A stretch of DNA of 64,000 nt, from contig JAYJMM010000100.1 of assembly GCA_037349105.1 (NCBI GenBank), positions 1,788,501-1,852,500 of the forward strand. Direction: 5' to 3'. The translations under genes were made by a program, and so were the position numbers. Shown piece by piece: positions 54,276 to 64,000 of the stretch. Each line of letters opens with the position of its first letter. Within the stretch, counting starts at the first letter, position 1. Origin of the DNA: Limnomonas spitsbergensis. Its lineage: Eukaryota; Chlorophyta; Chlorophyceae; Chlamydomonadales. The notes beneath the pieces were generated by a model that was not told where the DNA came from, ran no database searches, and saw only the letters and a program-made list of their open reading frames with translations.

Positions 54276-56098
54276 ATCGTCTTTATCCCCTCGCCTAGAG
54301 CGCCGGGTTCCATGTTCCTGCCCCCTCACATAGGAGGATGGCATGGCTGCACCATGGCCCAGGCTGTGCATGGTAGCTGGAATTGAGCCTAGTCATTGAC
54401 TACCAGCCCCACGCGGCCGAGCGTTCAGCAGGGCCCAGCGGGTATGCACCTTTTCTAAACTTAAGGGGCCCCCAACAAGACTCAATGTCCCCAACAAGAG
54501 TAAGGGGTGGGCATAGTCAAGCACAAACATTGCAGATTTGGGAGCCAAAACCTTGAGCCAAAAGTGGGATGTTTATCTGAAACCTAAACCTTTTAAGGGG
54601 CGTTTCATGACGTATTTAGTTCCTTCTTTACTCCCTTCTGAACAGTTGGGCGCCCACGCGGCCGAGCTTTGAGCGGGCCCAGAGGTGTGACGCTATTGAC
54701 ATATTCATCCCCCTCTGAGCTTAGGAGGGACCTGCATGCTTTCAATGCCCCAGCATGCAGGATCAACCTGGGGAGCGGGGATGGGTAAGTCTTCCGAATG
54801 GTGCCAGAAACTTCTTCGAGTAGTACCGGGGCAGGCTTGGTAGATATCGTTGAGGCGTAGACATTCTCAGAGGCTGGAACTTCCTTGGCCTTTCTTTTCC
54901 AGCTTTTTGTCTATCTTTTCACTTTATTCCCCCCATTTGTTTCTTTCCTGCCCCTAATAGCTGGGTGCCCACGCGGCCGATTTTTTAGCAGGGCCCAGAG
55001 GTGTAACGTCATTGGCTTCTGAAGCTTAAAGCTCTCCTCTCACATTCAGTAGCAGAGACTGACGACTCATAAATAACGGGAAGTGATGATATTTTAGTCT
55101 CAAACTGAATATAACACGGACTCAGGCAGCTTTGTCAGCTTGCCGCCATCCAGCCACTTCAGAGGGCAAGTGGATCTGCTGGGCACACGCTGTTGCTCCA
55201 GGAAGGGAAAAAGAGAACCACGCCTCCGATGGGTCACGAGAGTTACAAAAATACACAGTTTGGGGTTAAGGCCACCTCTACGCTGATACCAGGGATACGC
55301 TAACACCCCTGCTGATACTCATGCTGTCCCATCTACATGATGTGGGTTTCCCAGAAAAATACAAGCGGTGCATTCGGAGACCAATGACAGGCCTATGTCC
55401 GTAAGGCGCTACCCACGGCGAGCGCACACATCTGATCAGCGTGCCCAGAATTCCGGAAGCTCACGACACCATAAAAAGTCACATGTTAGATGATGAAGGA
55501 AACATAGCAGCCTTACCCTGGGTTCAAATCTGCACACAGCTCTCACCGGGCGCGTAAGATAATCTTCGGGCCACGGCTCGGATCTGTTGAGCAATGAAAA
55601 ATGTGAAAGTTTTGAAGTTCAACGTACTGGTAGCAACAGTTTTCTCGCATGGGACACATGCTGGCAAACCAGTATTGAGAGATCAGTAATATGCCCCCAA
55701 CCTAAAGTGTACGACTAAGGCCGAATTCTTTAGTGAGGCAGGAGCGTCAGCAGGTGACGCCTCCACTCGAGCGGCACCTGCTGCATGCTGAATCTAGCGA
55801 CCTCGTGAGGCGGAATGAAGGGGACCATCACCTGCTCATTCCTCTCCCCTCTCTAAAGAGATCTTACCTAATATCTTAACTAAAAGAATGCAACTGCGCT
55901 TCGAAAAAAACTGGAAACTTAAGCCTCCCCCGAAGGCTGTCAACCCAACCCTGCCCGTGCTCCAGTTGCGCCCAGCCCTGTCTGCAGTCCTTACTGGTCC
56001 CCGTGCCCACCCAAGCCCCGCTCACGCACGACCCGCACCCAGGCCCTCGCCCCCAACTTCAGTCTACTTCCCGCCCCGCCCTGCCAGCGCCGCTCCAA

Positions 56099-59000
56099 TT
56101 ACGCCTCTTGAAACCCGACCCGTTTTTTCGCGTGCGGCCCCTGCTGCATCGTTGAAGGTAACTGGATGAACGTGCGCAAGACTGGCTGGCTGCGCCACGG
56201 AGCCTCAGAGGAGCGCTCCTCTGCAGCGCTCCGTGCATGTCCCGACCCGCCACCCTGCACGGCCCCCGCCCCCGGCCCCACCGCTGCTGCGCCGGCCACT
56301 TCGCCCGCCACAAACTCCCTTGAGCGGTCGAGAGAGGAGGAGCGCCGTTGCGGAGAGGCGGCAGCAGCAGTACGAACTTGCAACAACCCGATGCCGCTCG
56401 GACGCGCCGGCGTCGCCCCTGCCCTTCGAATCGTCGCCTCCGCCTTAACCGCCGCCTCCACCCCAGCAGGCTCCGCTACAGAGGGCATGCCCGCACCTCC
56501 CATTCCTCCGCCTCCCTCGCGCGCTCCTGCCGACATGCCACCAGCATCGTTTCCGTCCCCGCCTGTCCCGTCCCGCGTCTCCTCCTGATAGCGCCCTACC
56601 TGCTTTTCTGCCTGTGCCAGTCGCACGAGGTACAGCGGGCCTACCCCGTGCGCTACTCGCTCGCCCTTCCCTTTCTTAATGCCGCTGGAGAAGGCGCGGC
56701 CGCTGGTGCGAAGCGAGCTGATGCTGCAGATAGCGTGCTCGCCTGAGACGCCTTTGAACCTGCACCACCGAGAGTCATGTATGAAGTCAGCGTCGGGAGA
56801 AACAGTGGCAGCAACAACTTAAAGATAAAGTATTGCACAATTTTTGTAAAGGCGGTGGCAGCAGGAAACGGCCGAGCGAAGCAGATCAAAGCGAGGACGA
56901 GAGGTCAAGAAGTCGCCGTACAGCCAAGCAAATGAAAGCGAACAAAAGGAAATGATGAAGCGAGGTATCGCGTCGCTGAATCAAGCATCGGCTGAACTTG
57001 CCGTCAACTGGCTGCGCCTCCAACCTTCGCGCCTCCAACCGGCCTAAATCGGTGGAAGCAAATTTATGCCAGGGCGAGACATGACGCATCGCTGGGGGGC
57101 GTGAATCAAACGTCCATTACACCGGCGGGACATGAATCGAACGTCGGGTACGCGCTACACTCGCGGGCAACAGGGTGCACCCCCAACCGCCAGGACCCCA
57201 TGGGATCAGCTACTCAGCTCCCAACCGCCAAGCAACCAAAGATGTGATTACCACCAGACGAATCCCAACTGCTATATAAACTCCAACTCCTGACCACCAG
57301 ATGTCCGCCCCCCAGCGGCCAGAGGCTGCTGACGTCTGACGGCGCTCTCACTTGAACGTGCGCATGTGTACTTGTGTAGTGATAATGGTTGACCCCCTGA
57401 AAAAGTAACCCTGAATGCCCCAAAGCCCCTCCCCCCTCCCCCTTTATATCCTTAATCCGGAAGTCCTCTGAAGCAGGTTCCCCTGATTCAGAATCACAAC
57501 CGAAAAAACCCGGGTGGATGTTGTTGATCCAAAGTAGACACAGCCACCCACAACCATTCCACAGCCTTTCAATGTTATGGACTGAAATGTCCACCTGCAA
57601 AACCCTAAGGCACCTTAACATGCACAGCCTTTGAATCAGGGGTTGAAGCCTAAAGCAAATCTTAGACCTTGTGTACCGTACGTTAGAGGTCACAGGATCA
57701 AACTCTGAACCCAAGACCCTAATTGCACCTGAGCACGCCCGGCATTCGGTTTCAGATTTCAGAAAAAGCAAACTCTACACCCCGAAACTTGAACCCTAAA
57801 ATAAAAGATTGCACACCCCTTAGCCCACCTGAACATCCCCAGGTCGTGGACTTGGACTTGATGCGCCCACAGCCACCGACCCACAGCCAGGCGCTCCGTA
57901 ACCGCGGTCATGGGCAGCGTCGGAAGCTGGGTGGATAAGCCAAACTCCTCCAAGGTCATCATTCGGCCCAGCCGGGAGTTGCTTCTGGTCGTGACAGTGT
58001 GCGTCTGAACAGGGTTCAGGGCATAGGGTAGGGTTCGTGGTCAAGGGCCTGAGGTGAAGGGCTTAGGGCCCACGGTTGAGGGTTGAGGGTTGAGGGTATA
58101 CGGTTCAGGGTTCAAAGCCTGGAGTTGAAGTGAAGACCCTTAAACCTTCGCAATATTCACACTAATCACACTACATCCGTAGTACAGCAGCCCACCCGCT
58201 GCCGCCCAGGTAAATTTAAGGGTTTACAATCCTGAACCCTCAACCCTCCAACCCAACCCTCCACCCAACCCTCAAACCTAGGTACGTTTGAGGTGCTGAG
58301 ATCTTAACCCTGAACCCTGAACCCCAGGGTCTAATTGAGGCACTATAAACCTGCACCCTCCACACCAGACACTACTAGCACTAAATTTGTTTTTATTGGT
58401 TACCGGACCACCTTTGATAGGCCGTGGTGCGGCCACCCCTGGCCCGATTGACACCAAACCTGGGCCGGCCTCCAGCCGGAGGCTCAAGCAGCAGGGCTGG
58501 CCGAGCCAGGGGCTGGTGGCCGTAGACCACAGTCTAGCTGAAATGCAGCTGTAAATGATGCAGTAACGACTGCAAAAAACACTGCTAGCACTACATCCCA
58601 CCTGCTGAGGGGCTCCAGAAGGGCTGTGGCGAACGGCAATGGTAAGCCCCAGAGGGTGCGGGTGCGGCGCTGGGGACGCGCGCCGGAAACCATGAGCGTG
58701 CGTGGCGGCAGCGGCGGCAAGCGCACTGTCATCTCCATCGGTCAGAGCAAACTCCTCGACGACCTGAAGCTGGGCGACGAGAGGCAAGCACGTCACACCG
58801 CCACCACCGCCGCCGCTGCCGCCCAGCAGCAGCAACGAGCCCAAGCCGGGGCGTACGTCGCGGGACGCCGCGGGCTCCCAGGAATCGATGGTTGCTTTGG
58901 CTGCGTTGGCGGCATCAGTGCAGTCGCCATCTTCGGCGACCTTCTTGGGGTCCAAGAACACAGGCGAGACGCCCATCCTCGCAACCATGGCCTTCGAAAC

Positions 59001-62000
59001 CTCCTCAATTAGGAACCCGAGTCGCACTTCAGGGGCGGCGGGCGCCGCAGCTGCAGCGGGCGCCGCGGCGGCGGCGGTCGGCGGCGTTAATACGTAGCCA
59101 CAGGGGCCCTGCGCGATGCCTGGCGTATGGTCCGGCAGGGCTGGTTTCCCGTGACACCGCGGCTTGCTAGCCCCCACTGCAGAAGCTTGCGGCAGCGGGG
59201 CAGAAGGTGTTGCTATGAACGCCGCTGCTCCTGCTACTGGCGCTAGTGGTGGTAATGGTGGCGGTGCTGCAGCCGCTCCTGCTGTTAGTCCTAGTGGTGT
59301 TGCTGCTGGTGGTGTTGGTGACTCTGTTGATGGCGGTAAGGGTGACGCTGCAGCAGGGCTGTGTTGAGCGCTCATGGCATACGAGGTGACTGCCAGCAAG
59401 CTGCATGTCCGCCTAAATAGGCCCACCGACGACTGGCCCGTCGCCACCGGCGGCAGGACCCCTGGAAGTAGCCCTCCCGGCAGCGCCGTCATGCTGGCGG
59501 GCAGCCAGAGCATCCCGACGGACGAGCGGCGCATGCAACGCGAACGCACGCGGCTACCGCGCATCGGCGACAGGCCGCCGCCGGCGGCTGCCGCTGCGGC
59601 GGCAGTGGCGGCATTGACCGATGATCCTGCGCTAGTGTGGTGCGTGATGCTGGTGCCGTCGGAGTTCGCTGTCGCCTGCTCGCTACCCCCCACCCGGGAG
59701 AGGATGGTCATGTCCGGGGGCAGGGCCATGGACGCAAGGGCTCTTGCAAAGGGGCTGGGGCCGGCGCCGGAGTCCTCGGTTACCTGTGGGATGAAGGTTC
59801 ATAGATGAGGGTTTATATCAAGGGATTCAGATCAGGGATCAGGGATTCAGAAGGGATTAGGGTTGGGAGATCAGAGTTTCAAAGCAGTGTAAACCCTAAA
59901 CCCTGAAACACTGAGTCAACGGCTTCGAGTTATGGGTAAAAGGATAAGGGTCTGGGATGAGGGTTTGAGGGTTGGGTTTAAGGGTTGGGTTTAAGGGTTG
60001 GATTTAAGGGTTGGGTTTAAGGGTTGGGTTTAAGGGTTGGGTTTAAGGGTTGGGTTTAAGGGTTGGGTTTAAGGGTTGGGTTTAAGGGTTGGGTTTAAGG
60101 GTTGGGTTTAAGGGTTTCATGGATAAGGGTTGGGGATAAGGGTTAACAGGACACGGGTTAGGGATAAGGGTTAAAGGGATAAGGGTTAAAGGGCTGAGGG
60201 TTTAAGGGATGAGGGTGAAAGGGCTGAGGCTTTAAGGGCTGCGGGTAAAAGGGATGAGGGTAACAGGGATAAGGGTTGGGGACAGGGGTTGGGGATAAGG
60301 GTCAAAGGGATGTGGGTTGGGGATAAGGGAAACGGAATAAAGTAGGGGGCTCAGGGTTCAGGGACGAGGGTCAACAATGAGGGGTTGTGTGTCAAGGGGT
60401 CAGGGTCAGGGTTAAGGCATAACCGCCGTCAAAATCAAGGAGGCATGGAGAAGCATCTGTCTCCCATACAGCTTTCCTTTGCTTCCCTAGTACGTAACAT
60501 TCAACCCTTCAACGTCAAAATTTATATGCTTGAGGGTTCTTACAGTGACTGCGTGCGAGGTCCTAAACCTCATCCCTTGATTGACCTTCAGCATGAACCC
60601 TACCAGTTTATGCCCTATACCATAAACCCTTCACCCCTTTCAAGCCCTGAACTCAAAGCTCTGGACCTCTTGAAAATGTAGAGCTAAGTCCTAATCCCTC
60701 CAGTCAAAAAGCAAAAAGAGGTTAGCGGTGTCGGGGCAATTTCGTTTGTAGACACAGGTTTATGGGCGAACAGGTTTCAGGGTTTCGGGTTTAGGGCGAA
60801 CAGGGTCACAGAGTGCCGCCCCCACCACACCTGCATCGATGCACTGGCTTCGCGCGTCGCTTCGAGCAATCGCTTAGACGGCGAGTGGTCGTTGCTGTCG
60901 CCCTTGCTCCCCGCAACATGCACAGGCACTCCGCCCTTGCAGTCCACGCTTCGCCATCCGGTATAATTAGAGAACGAGCCAGACAGACCGCCAGCCCCGG
61001 CCGCCGCTGGGACAGTGCCGCAGTCGGCGTGCCCGACTGGCGGCTGCGGCAGCGCCGCCGCCGCTACCGCTCCGGGCGTCAGGCGGCTGCCGCTGGCGGC
61101 GGATGCAAAGTCTTCCGCGAGGGCCTGCGAGGGCATGCGGAAGCCAGCCGCCGGCACGCCTGCGCAGCGGGCCGCAGCTGCCTCCTTGCGCAGTACCGCC
61201 TCGCGGTCCTTGGGTAGCATCCACACAGGGGACAGGTCAACCTGAACAAGCATATCGGGCGAATGGATGTTTGGAAATCTTGAAGGATACAGGGTTTAGA
61301 GTGGACTTGAATATGGATTGCAACACCAAGGTGCAACATCAATTGGAGTTTAACACTAGGATGATGCAACAACTGGACACTTGGTTGCAACAATTTGTTA
61401 CCAGGATGCAACAACTGAACACCAGGATGCAACAATTGAACGCCAGGATGCAACAACTGGACACCATGATGCAACAACTGAACACCATGGTGCAACAACT
61501 GAACACTAGGATGCAACAATTGACCACCAGGATGCAACAACTGAACACCGGGATGCAACAACTGAACGCCAGGATGCAACAACTGAACGCCAGGATGCAA
61601 CAACCGAACACTAGGATGCAACACCTTGCTCCAGGGGAGGAACACCCACCTCGTCCACCTCCAGGGAAACAGAGATGTCGGCAGCGAAGGCGGTCTCAGT
61701 GAATGGCCTTGTGCCGTCTGCCTGTCCAGCTTTCTATGATGTCCTCTGCCATCTGGCGCGGCAGCACAATCTGAGGGGGGGGGGAGGGGAGGGGGGCATG
61801 TGGAAGTTTTCAACTCGTACCAGAGATATTAATGACTCCTGATAAGTCCCTGTCGCCAGTCCAGCTTTGTACGATGCCCTTGGCCATCTGGCGCGGCAGC
61901 ACGCTCTGAGGGGTGGGGGAGGGGAGGGGGGCATGTTAAGGGTCTCACACTGAACCAGACTTCTAAATTACGCTTGTGTGAGATCCGGGTCGCCGGTCCA

Positions 62001-63999
62001 GATCTAAGGCCTTTACTCTAACCCCCCTAAACAGCTTCTTTATGATATCCTCTGCCACCTGGCGCGGCAGCACAGTCTAAGCTGGGGCACCGGTCAGGGT
62101 CTATGGATTATGGTCCACAGTTTCAGGCTTGAACATTAAGGGAGGATGATGCTCCTGAAACACCTCAGGTTCCCGCTATAAACCCACATACGTTTCCCCG
62201 GAATATGCTATGGGCAGAGCCGGGGCACTTCAAGCGCCCGTACCGCATCCCGATGCGGGACTAGGGTTTGGGGCTTAAAAATTGAAGCTGAGTGGGTGAT
62301 GGCACCCTCAAACCTAGATTATAGACAGCTGCACCCTGAAGGATTGGAATCCCTTGCAAGCCCACAACCACCTGACTGCAAGCCCGACCAACCACCCGAC
62401 TGCAAGCCCGACCAACCACCCGACTGCAAGGCCCCATGGCAGAGAGCACCAACAGCCTGGAGTATCAAGTCTTCAACCCAAATCCTAAACCCTAAACCCC
62501 ATGCGCGCCAGCCTGCGCACACCTGTCCCGTCCTTTGGGGTCCACCGTCAGACACACCCAAACCATGAGGTATGACACCCCAACCATTAAGTATGAATAC
62601 GGCACACGCCTGCGCCCCCCTGCCCCCCCTGCGAGGACCCATAGTAGAAGACCTGAACAGCCTAGATGATCAGATTTACAACCTTCACTCTTAACCTCAT
62701 GCTCGCATGCACACCCGCCCGCCCCCCTGTCCCCCCTGCCCGCCCGCCCCCCTACCCCCCTGCCTCCCGCCCCCCTGCCCACCTTCCCCCCCTGCGCAGC
62801 CCCGTGGCAGAAGCGAGCTGCGCGGTTGACCAGTTGTCCAAAGTAGTCTGCACGCCGTGTGGTGGTGTGAGGGTTCACCTGCAGGACCAAACACACACAC
62901 ATCCCAAACGTTGAATCCAAATACTTGAACATATTCATGTCACGAGCCATCCTCAGTAGAGTCTGCCCGACCAGCAGTGGTGCTGTGGGGGATCACCTGC
63001 AGGACCAAAGAAACACAATCTTGTGAAGTTTGTGAAGTTTGTTAAGTCCAACAGAGCATCACATTTGACTTAATACAGCAATGTCACGAGGTGCCCAAAG
63101 TCGTCTCTGTCTACCCAGTGTGGGGGCGTTAGGGTTCACCTGCATGACCACCAACACTGAAACACAAATGCACGTCAAGGGACGTGCCTGTCATGGAGGC
63201 CCGAGGGCCCACAGGGGGGTTGTTATTACAGTTGTGATTCAAACCTCAACTTCACGGGAGGGCCTTAACCCTAAGACCTACCCTTTAAACCCTACCACCC
63301 CGACCACACACACTATATTAGGGGATCTCTGCATAGATACCCAACTAAAAACTGAACATCAGGCACACCAACTCTACCTCCCTACCCTACCCCCCCCCCC
63401 CCCCCCCCTCACACACACACATCAGTAGGGGATATCTGTTTAGATGACCAACTGAAACCTCATGCACATCAACTCCACCCCAACCTTACCCCCCGTCCAA
63501 CCTAGCCCCCCCACCCCCAACCCCAAAACACACCTTGGTAGGGACTCCTTGATAGATGCCCATCTCTGTATCGATGCTTAACTGAAACCTAACCTCATGC
63601 ACATGAACTCTACCCCGACCTTACCCCCCGTTCAACCTCCCCCTCCCCCCCCCAACATACACACACACATTGGTAGGGACTCCTTGATAGATGCCCATCT
63701 CTGTATCGATGCTTAACTGAAACCTAACCTCATGCACATCAACTCTACCCCCACCTTACCCCCCGTCCAACCCTTACCCCCCCCCCCCCCCACACACACC
63801 CCACCTTACCCCCCCCCCACACACACACCTTGGTAGGGACTCCTTGATAGATGCCCATCTCTGTATAGATGCCCAACTGAAACCAGACCTCAGGCACATG
63901 AACTGTACCCCGACCTTACCTCCCGTCCAACCTACCTTCCCCCCCCCCCACACACAATCATACCTTGGTAGGGACTCCTTGATAGATGCCCATCTTCAC
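56099..63999 (-). CDS. class III adenylate cyclase, C-terminal part (5' end beyond window)
   Basis: Makes cyclic AMP from ATP. Recognised exons: 63999-63964 (continues past the edge), 62878-62783, about 61770-61650, 61241-60831, 59783-58602, 58004-57829, and 56759 to a stop at 56101-56099 (unless spliced at 56600). VKMGIYQGVPTK runs into VNPHTTTRRADYFG, then QLVNRAARFCHGAAQGGK. In class III cyclases the Asp of this D-Y-F-G is the adenine-selecting position, and the Asn and Arg of VNRAAR are the transition-state pair. The closing strand motif LGMFRFKGV is split across the 57829/56759 junction in correct phase. Between GGK-IVLPRQMAEDII and FKGV lie over 600 residues of insert, including a 394-residue Ala/Pro/Gly-rich exon. 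The segment near 61720 needs a frame change (see findings). Metal-binding residues and any membrane part would be in exons beyond 64000. Confidence 0.85.
58010..58310 (+). repeat. GGTTGAGGGTTCAGGG / ACCCTCAACCC tracts
   Basis: Loose telomere-like words on both strands flanking the intron between the 59783-58602 and 58004-57829 exons. No clear unit. Confidence 0.4.
58400..58565 (-). repeat. dispersed CAGCTACA/CGGCC repeat copy, reverse orientation
   Basis: Read on the minus strand: CATTTACAGCTGCATTTCAG, CTACGGCCACCAGCC, CAGCCCTGCTGCTTGAGCC, GGCCGGCCCAGGTTTGGTGT. The order matches 23705-23880. Confidence 0.6.
59963..60117 (+). repeat. 13-bp telomere-like array GGGTTGGGTTTAA
   Basis: About twelve perfect or near-perfect 13-bp units, embedded in 59820-60420, which is full of looser GGGATAAGGGTT and GGGTTTAAGG words. 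Interstitial, in a cyclase intron. Confidence 0.9.
61330..61625 (+). repeat. 21-bp ATGCAACAACTGAACACCAGG minisatellite
   Basis: About fourteen 21-bp units in the cyclase intron between 61650 and 61241. Because the unit is seven codons, the plus strand shows an open heptad-like (NTRMQQL) frame; this is antisense to the gene and judged not coding. Confidence 0.92.
61771..62085 (-). repeat. decoy copies of the cyclase IVLPRQMAEDI exon start
   Basis: Two upstream copies, about 61911-61861 (SVLPRQMAKGIVQSWTG) and 62081-62030 (TVLPRQVAEDIIKK), of the exon that starts at 61770 (IVLPRQMAEDIIESW). All have AG acceptors and G-rich separators. Confidence 0.85.
62345..62660 (-). repeat. repeats after the cyclase DYFG exon
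   Basis: ACCACCCGACTGCAAGCCCGACC is repeated three times at about 62367-62430. CCCCATGGCAGAGAGCACCA and CCCATAGTAGAAGACC are weak copies of the CCCCGTGGCAGAAGCGAG part of the exon near 62800. Confidence 0.6.
62985..63145 (-). repeat. decoy copies of the cyclase DYFG exon acceptor
   Basis: Coding-strand TGGTCATGCAGGTGAACCCT at about 63150-63131 copies the acceptor and VNP codons of the exon starting at 62878; a second, GGTCCTGCAGGTGATCCCC, lies near 63006. Confidence 0.8.
63320..63905 (-). repeat. tandem copies of the cyclase GIYQGVPTK exon end and donor
   Basis: Copies of GGTAGGGACTCCTTGATAGATGCCCATCT at about 63537, 63672 and 63832, and weaker ones at 63319 and 63425, downstream (in transcription) of the true exon end at 63964. 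Linkers are C-rich with CACACA runs. Confidence 0.88.
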
Positions 64000-64000
64000 G

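Larger units (their letters stand above)
53636..56098. other. gene-free region with dispersed repeat copies, then a GC-rich block
   Basis: Copies of the GGCGCCC element on the plus strand at about 53786 (partial), 53974-54029, 54113-54168, 54405-54441, 54644-54700 and 54961-55016. From about 55930 the sequence becomes GC-rich and joins the terminal exon of the cyclase; a Pro/Ala-rich open frame on the plus strand (from 55888) is most simply antisense to it. No other gene was recognised. Confidence 0.5.

Noticed and set aside
55888..56588. Plus-strand Pro/Ala-rich frames
   Set aside because: They overlap the terminal cyclase exon on the opposite strand and have no recognisable feature; likely mirror frames of GC-rich coding DNA.
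57444..57594. Possible terminal cyclase exon reading RWTFQSITLKGCGMVVGG and ending at TAA
   Set aside because: It has a CAG acceptor in the right phase, but the exon at 56759 also fits the phase and completes the family motif LGMFRFKGV, which this one does not.
61103..61702. 199-codon plus-strand frame with NTRMQQL heptads, coiled-coil-like
   Set aside because: It reads a 21-bp minisatellite antisense to an intron and exons of the cyclase.

Overview
This is nuclear DNA of a eukaryote, most likely a flagellated green alga. I think of a chlamydomonadalean such as Dunaliella, but the species cannot be proved from the window. Four spliced genes were reconstructed exon by exon: each splice junction was checked for GT/AG and for codon phase against family conservation. 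Together they give a ciliary transition-zone protein (MKS1), a plant-type histidine enzyme (HISN3/HisA), a bacterial-type (organellar) tyrosyl-tRNA synthetase, and a class III adenylate cyclase with the long low-complexity inserts typical of algae. Candidate TGTAA 3'-end signals, the green-algal type, lie downstream of three of them.

Layout. 1-1761: non-coding flank with a dispersed repeat. 1762-11123 (-): tyrosyl-tRNA synthetase, 8 recognised exons, true 5' end unresolved. 11154-13441: intergenic. 13442-19885 (-): HISN3, 8 exons, complete, 310 aa. 19886-20112: 227-bp head-to-head promoter interval. 20113-48667 (+): MKS1, 20 exons, about 1,332 aa. Its 3' exons add an immunoglobulin-like domain and a Gly/Ser/Ala-rich tail to the usual MKS1 C-terminus. 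48668-56098: gene-free, with about a dozen copies of a short dispersed element and a 1.6-kb 28-bp minisatellite. 56099-64000 (-): C-terminal part of an adenylate cyclase gene that runs off the right edge.

The most striking property is shared by all four genes. Their introns are filled with tandem repeats whose unit is an exon edge plus its splice site. Some arrays lie upstream of an exon and copy its acceptor and first 30-70 coding bases. Others lie downstream and copy its last coding bases and donor. The extreme case is the MKS1 intron at 34134-41278: exactly 52 periods of 131 bp end in register on the true exon 14, and there is a 14-unit (1,834-bp) higher-order repeat inside. The genes therefore carry dozens of decoy splice sites.

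The four genes do not form a pathway. HISN3 and MKS1 share a short divergent promoter interval; the other two are unrelated housekeeping and signalling genes. Most short open frames in the window are translations of repeats and are not annotated.
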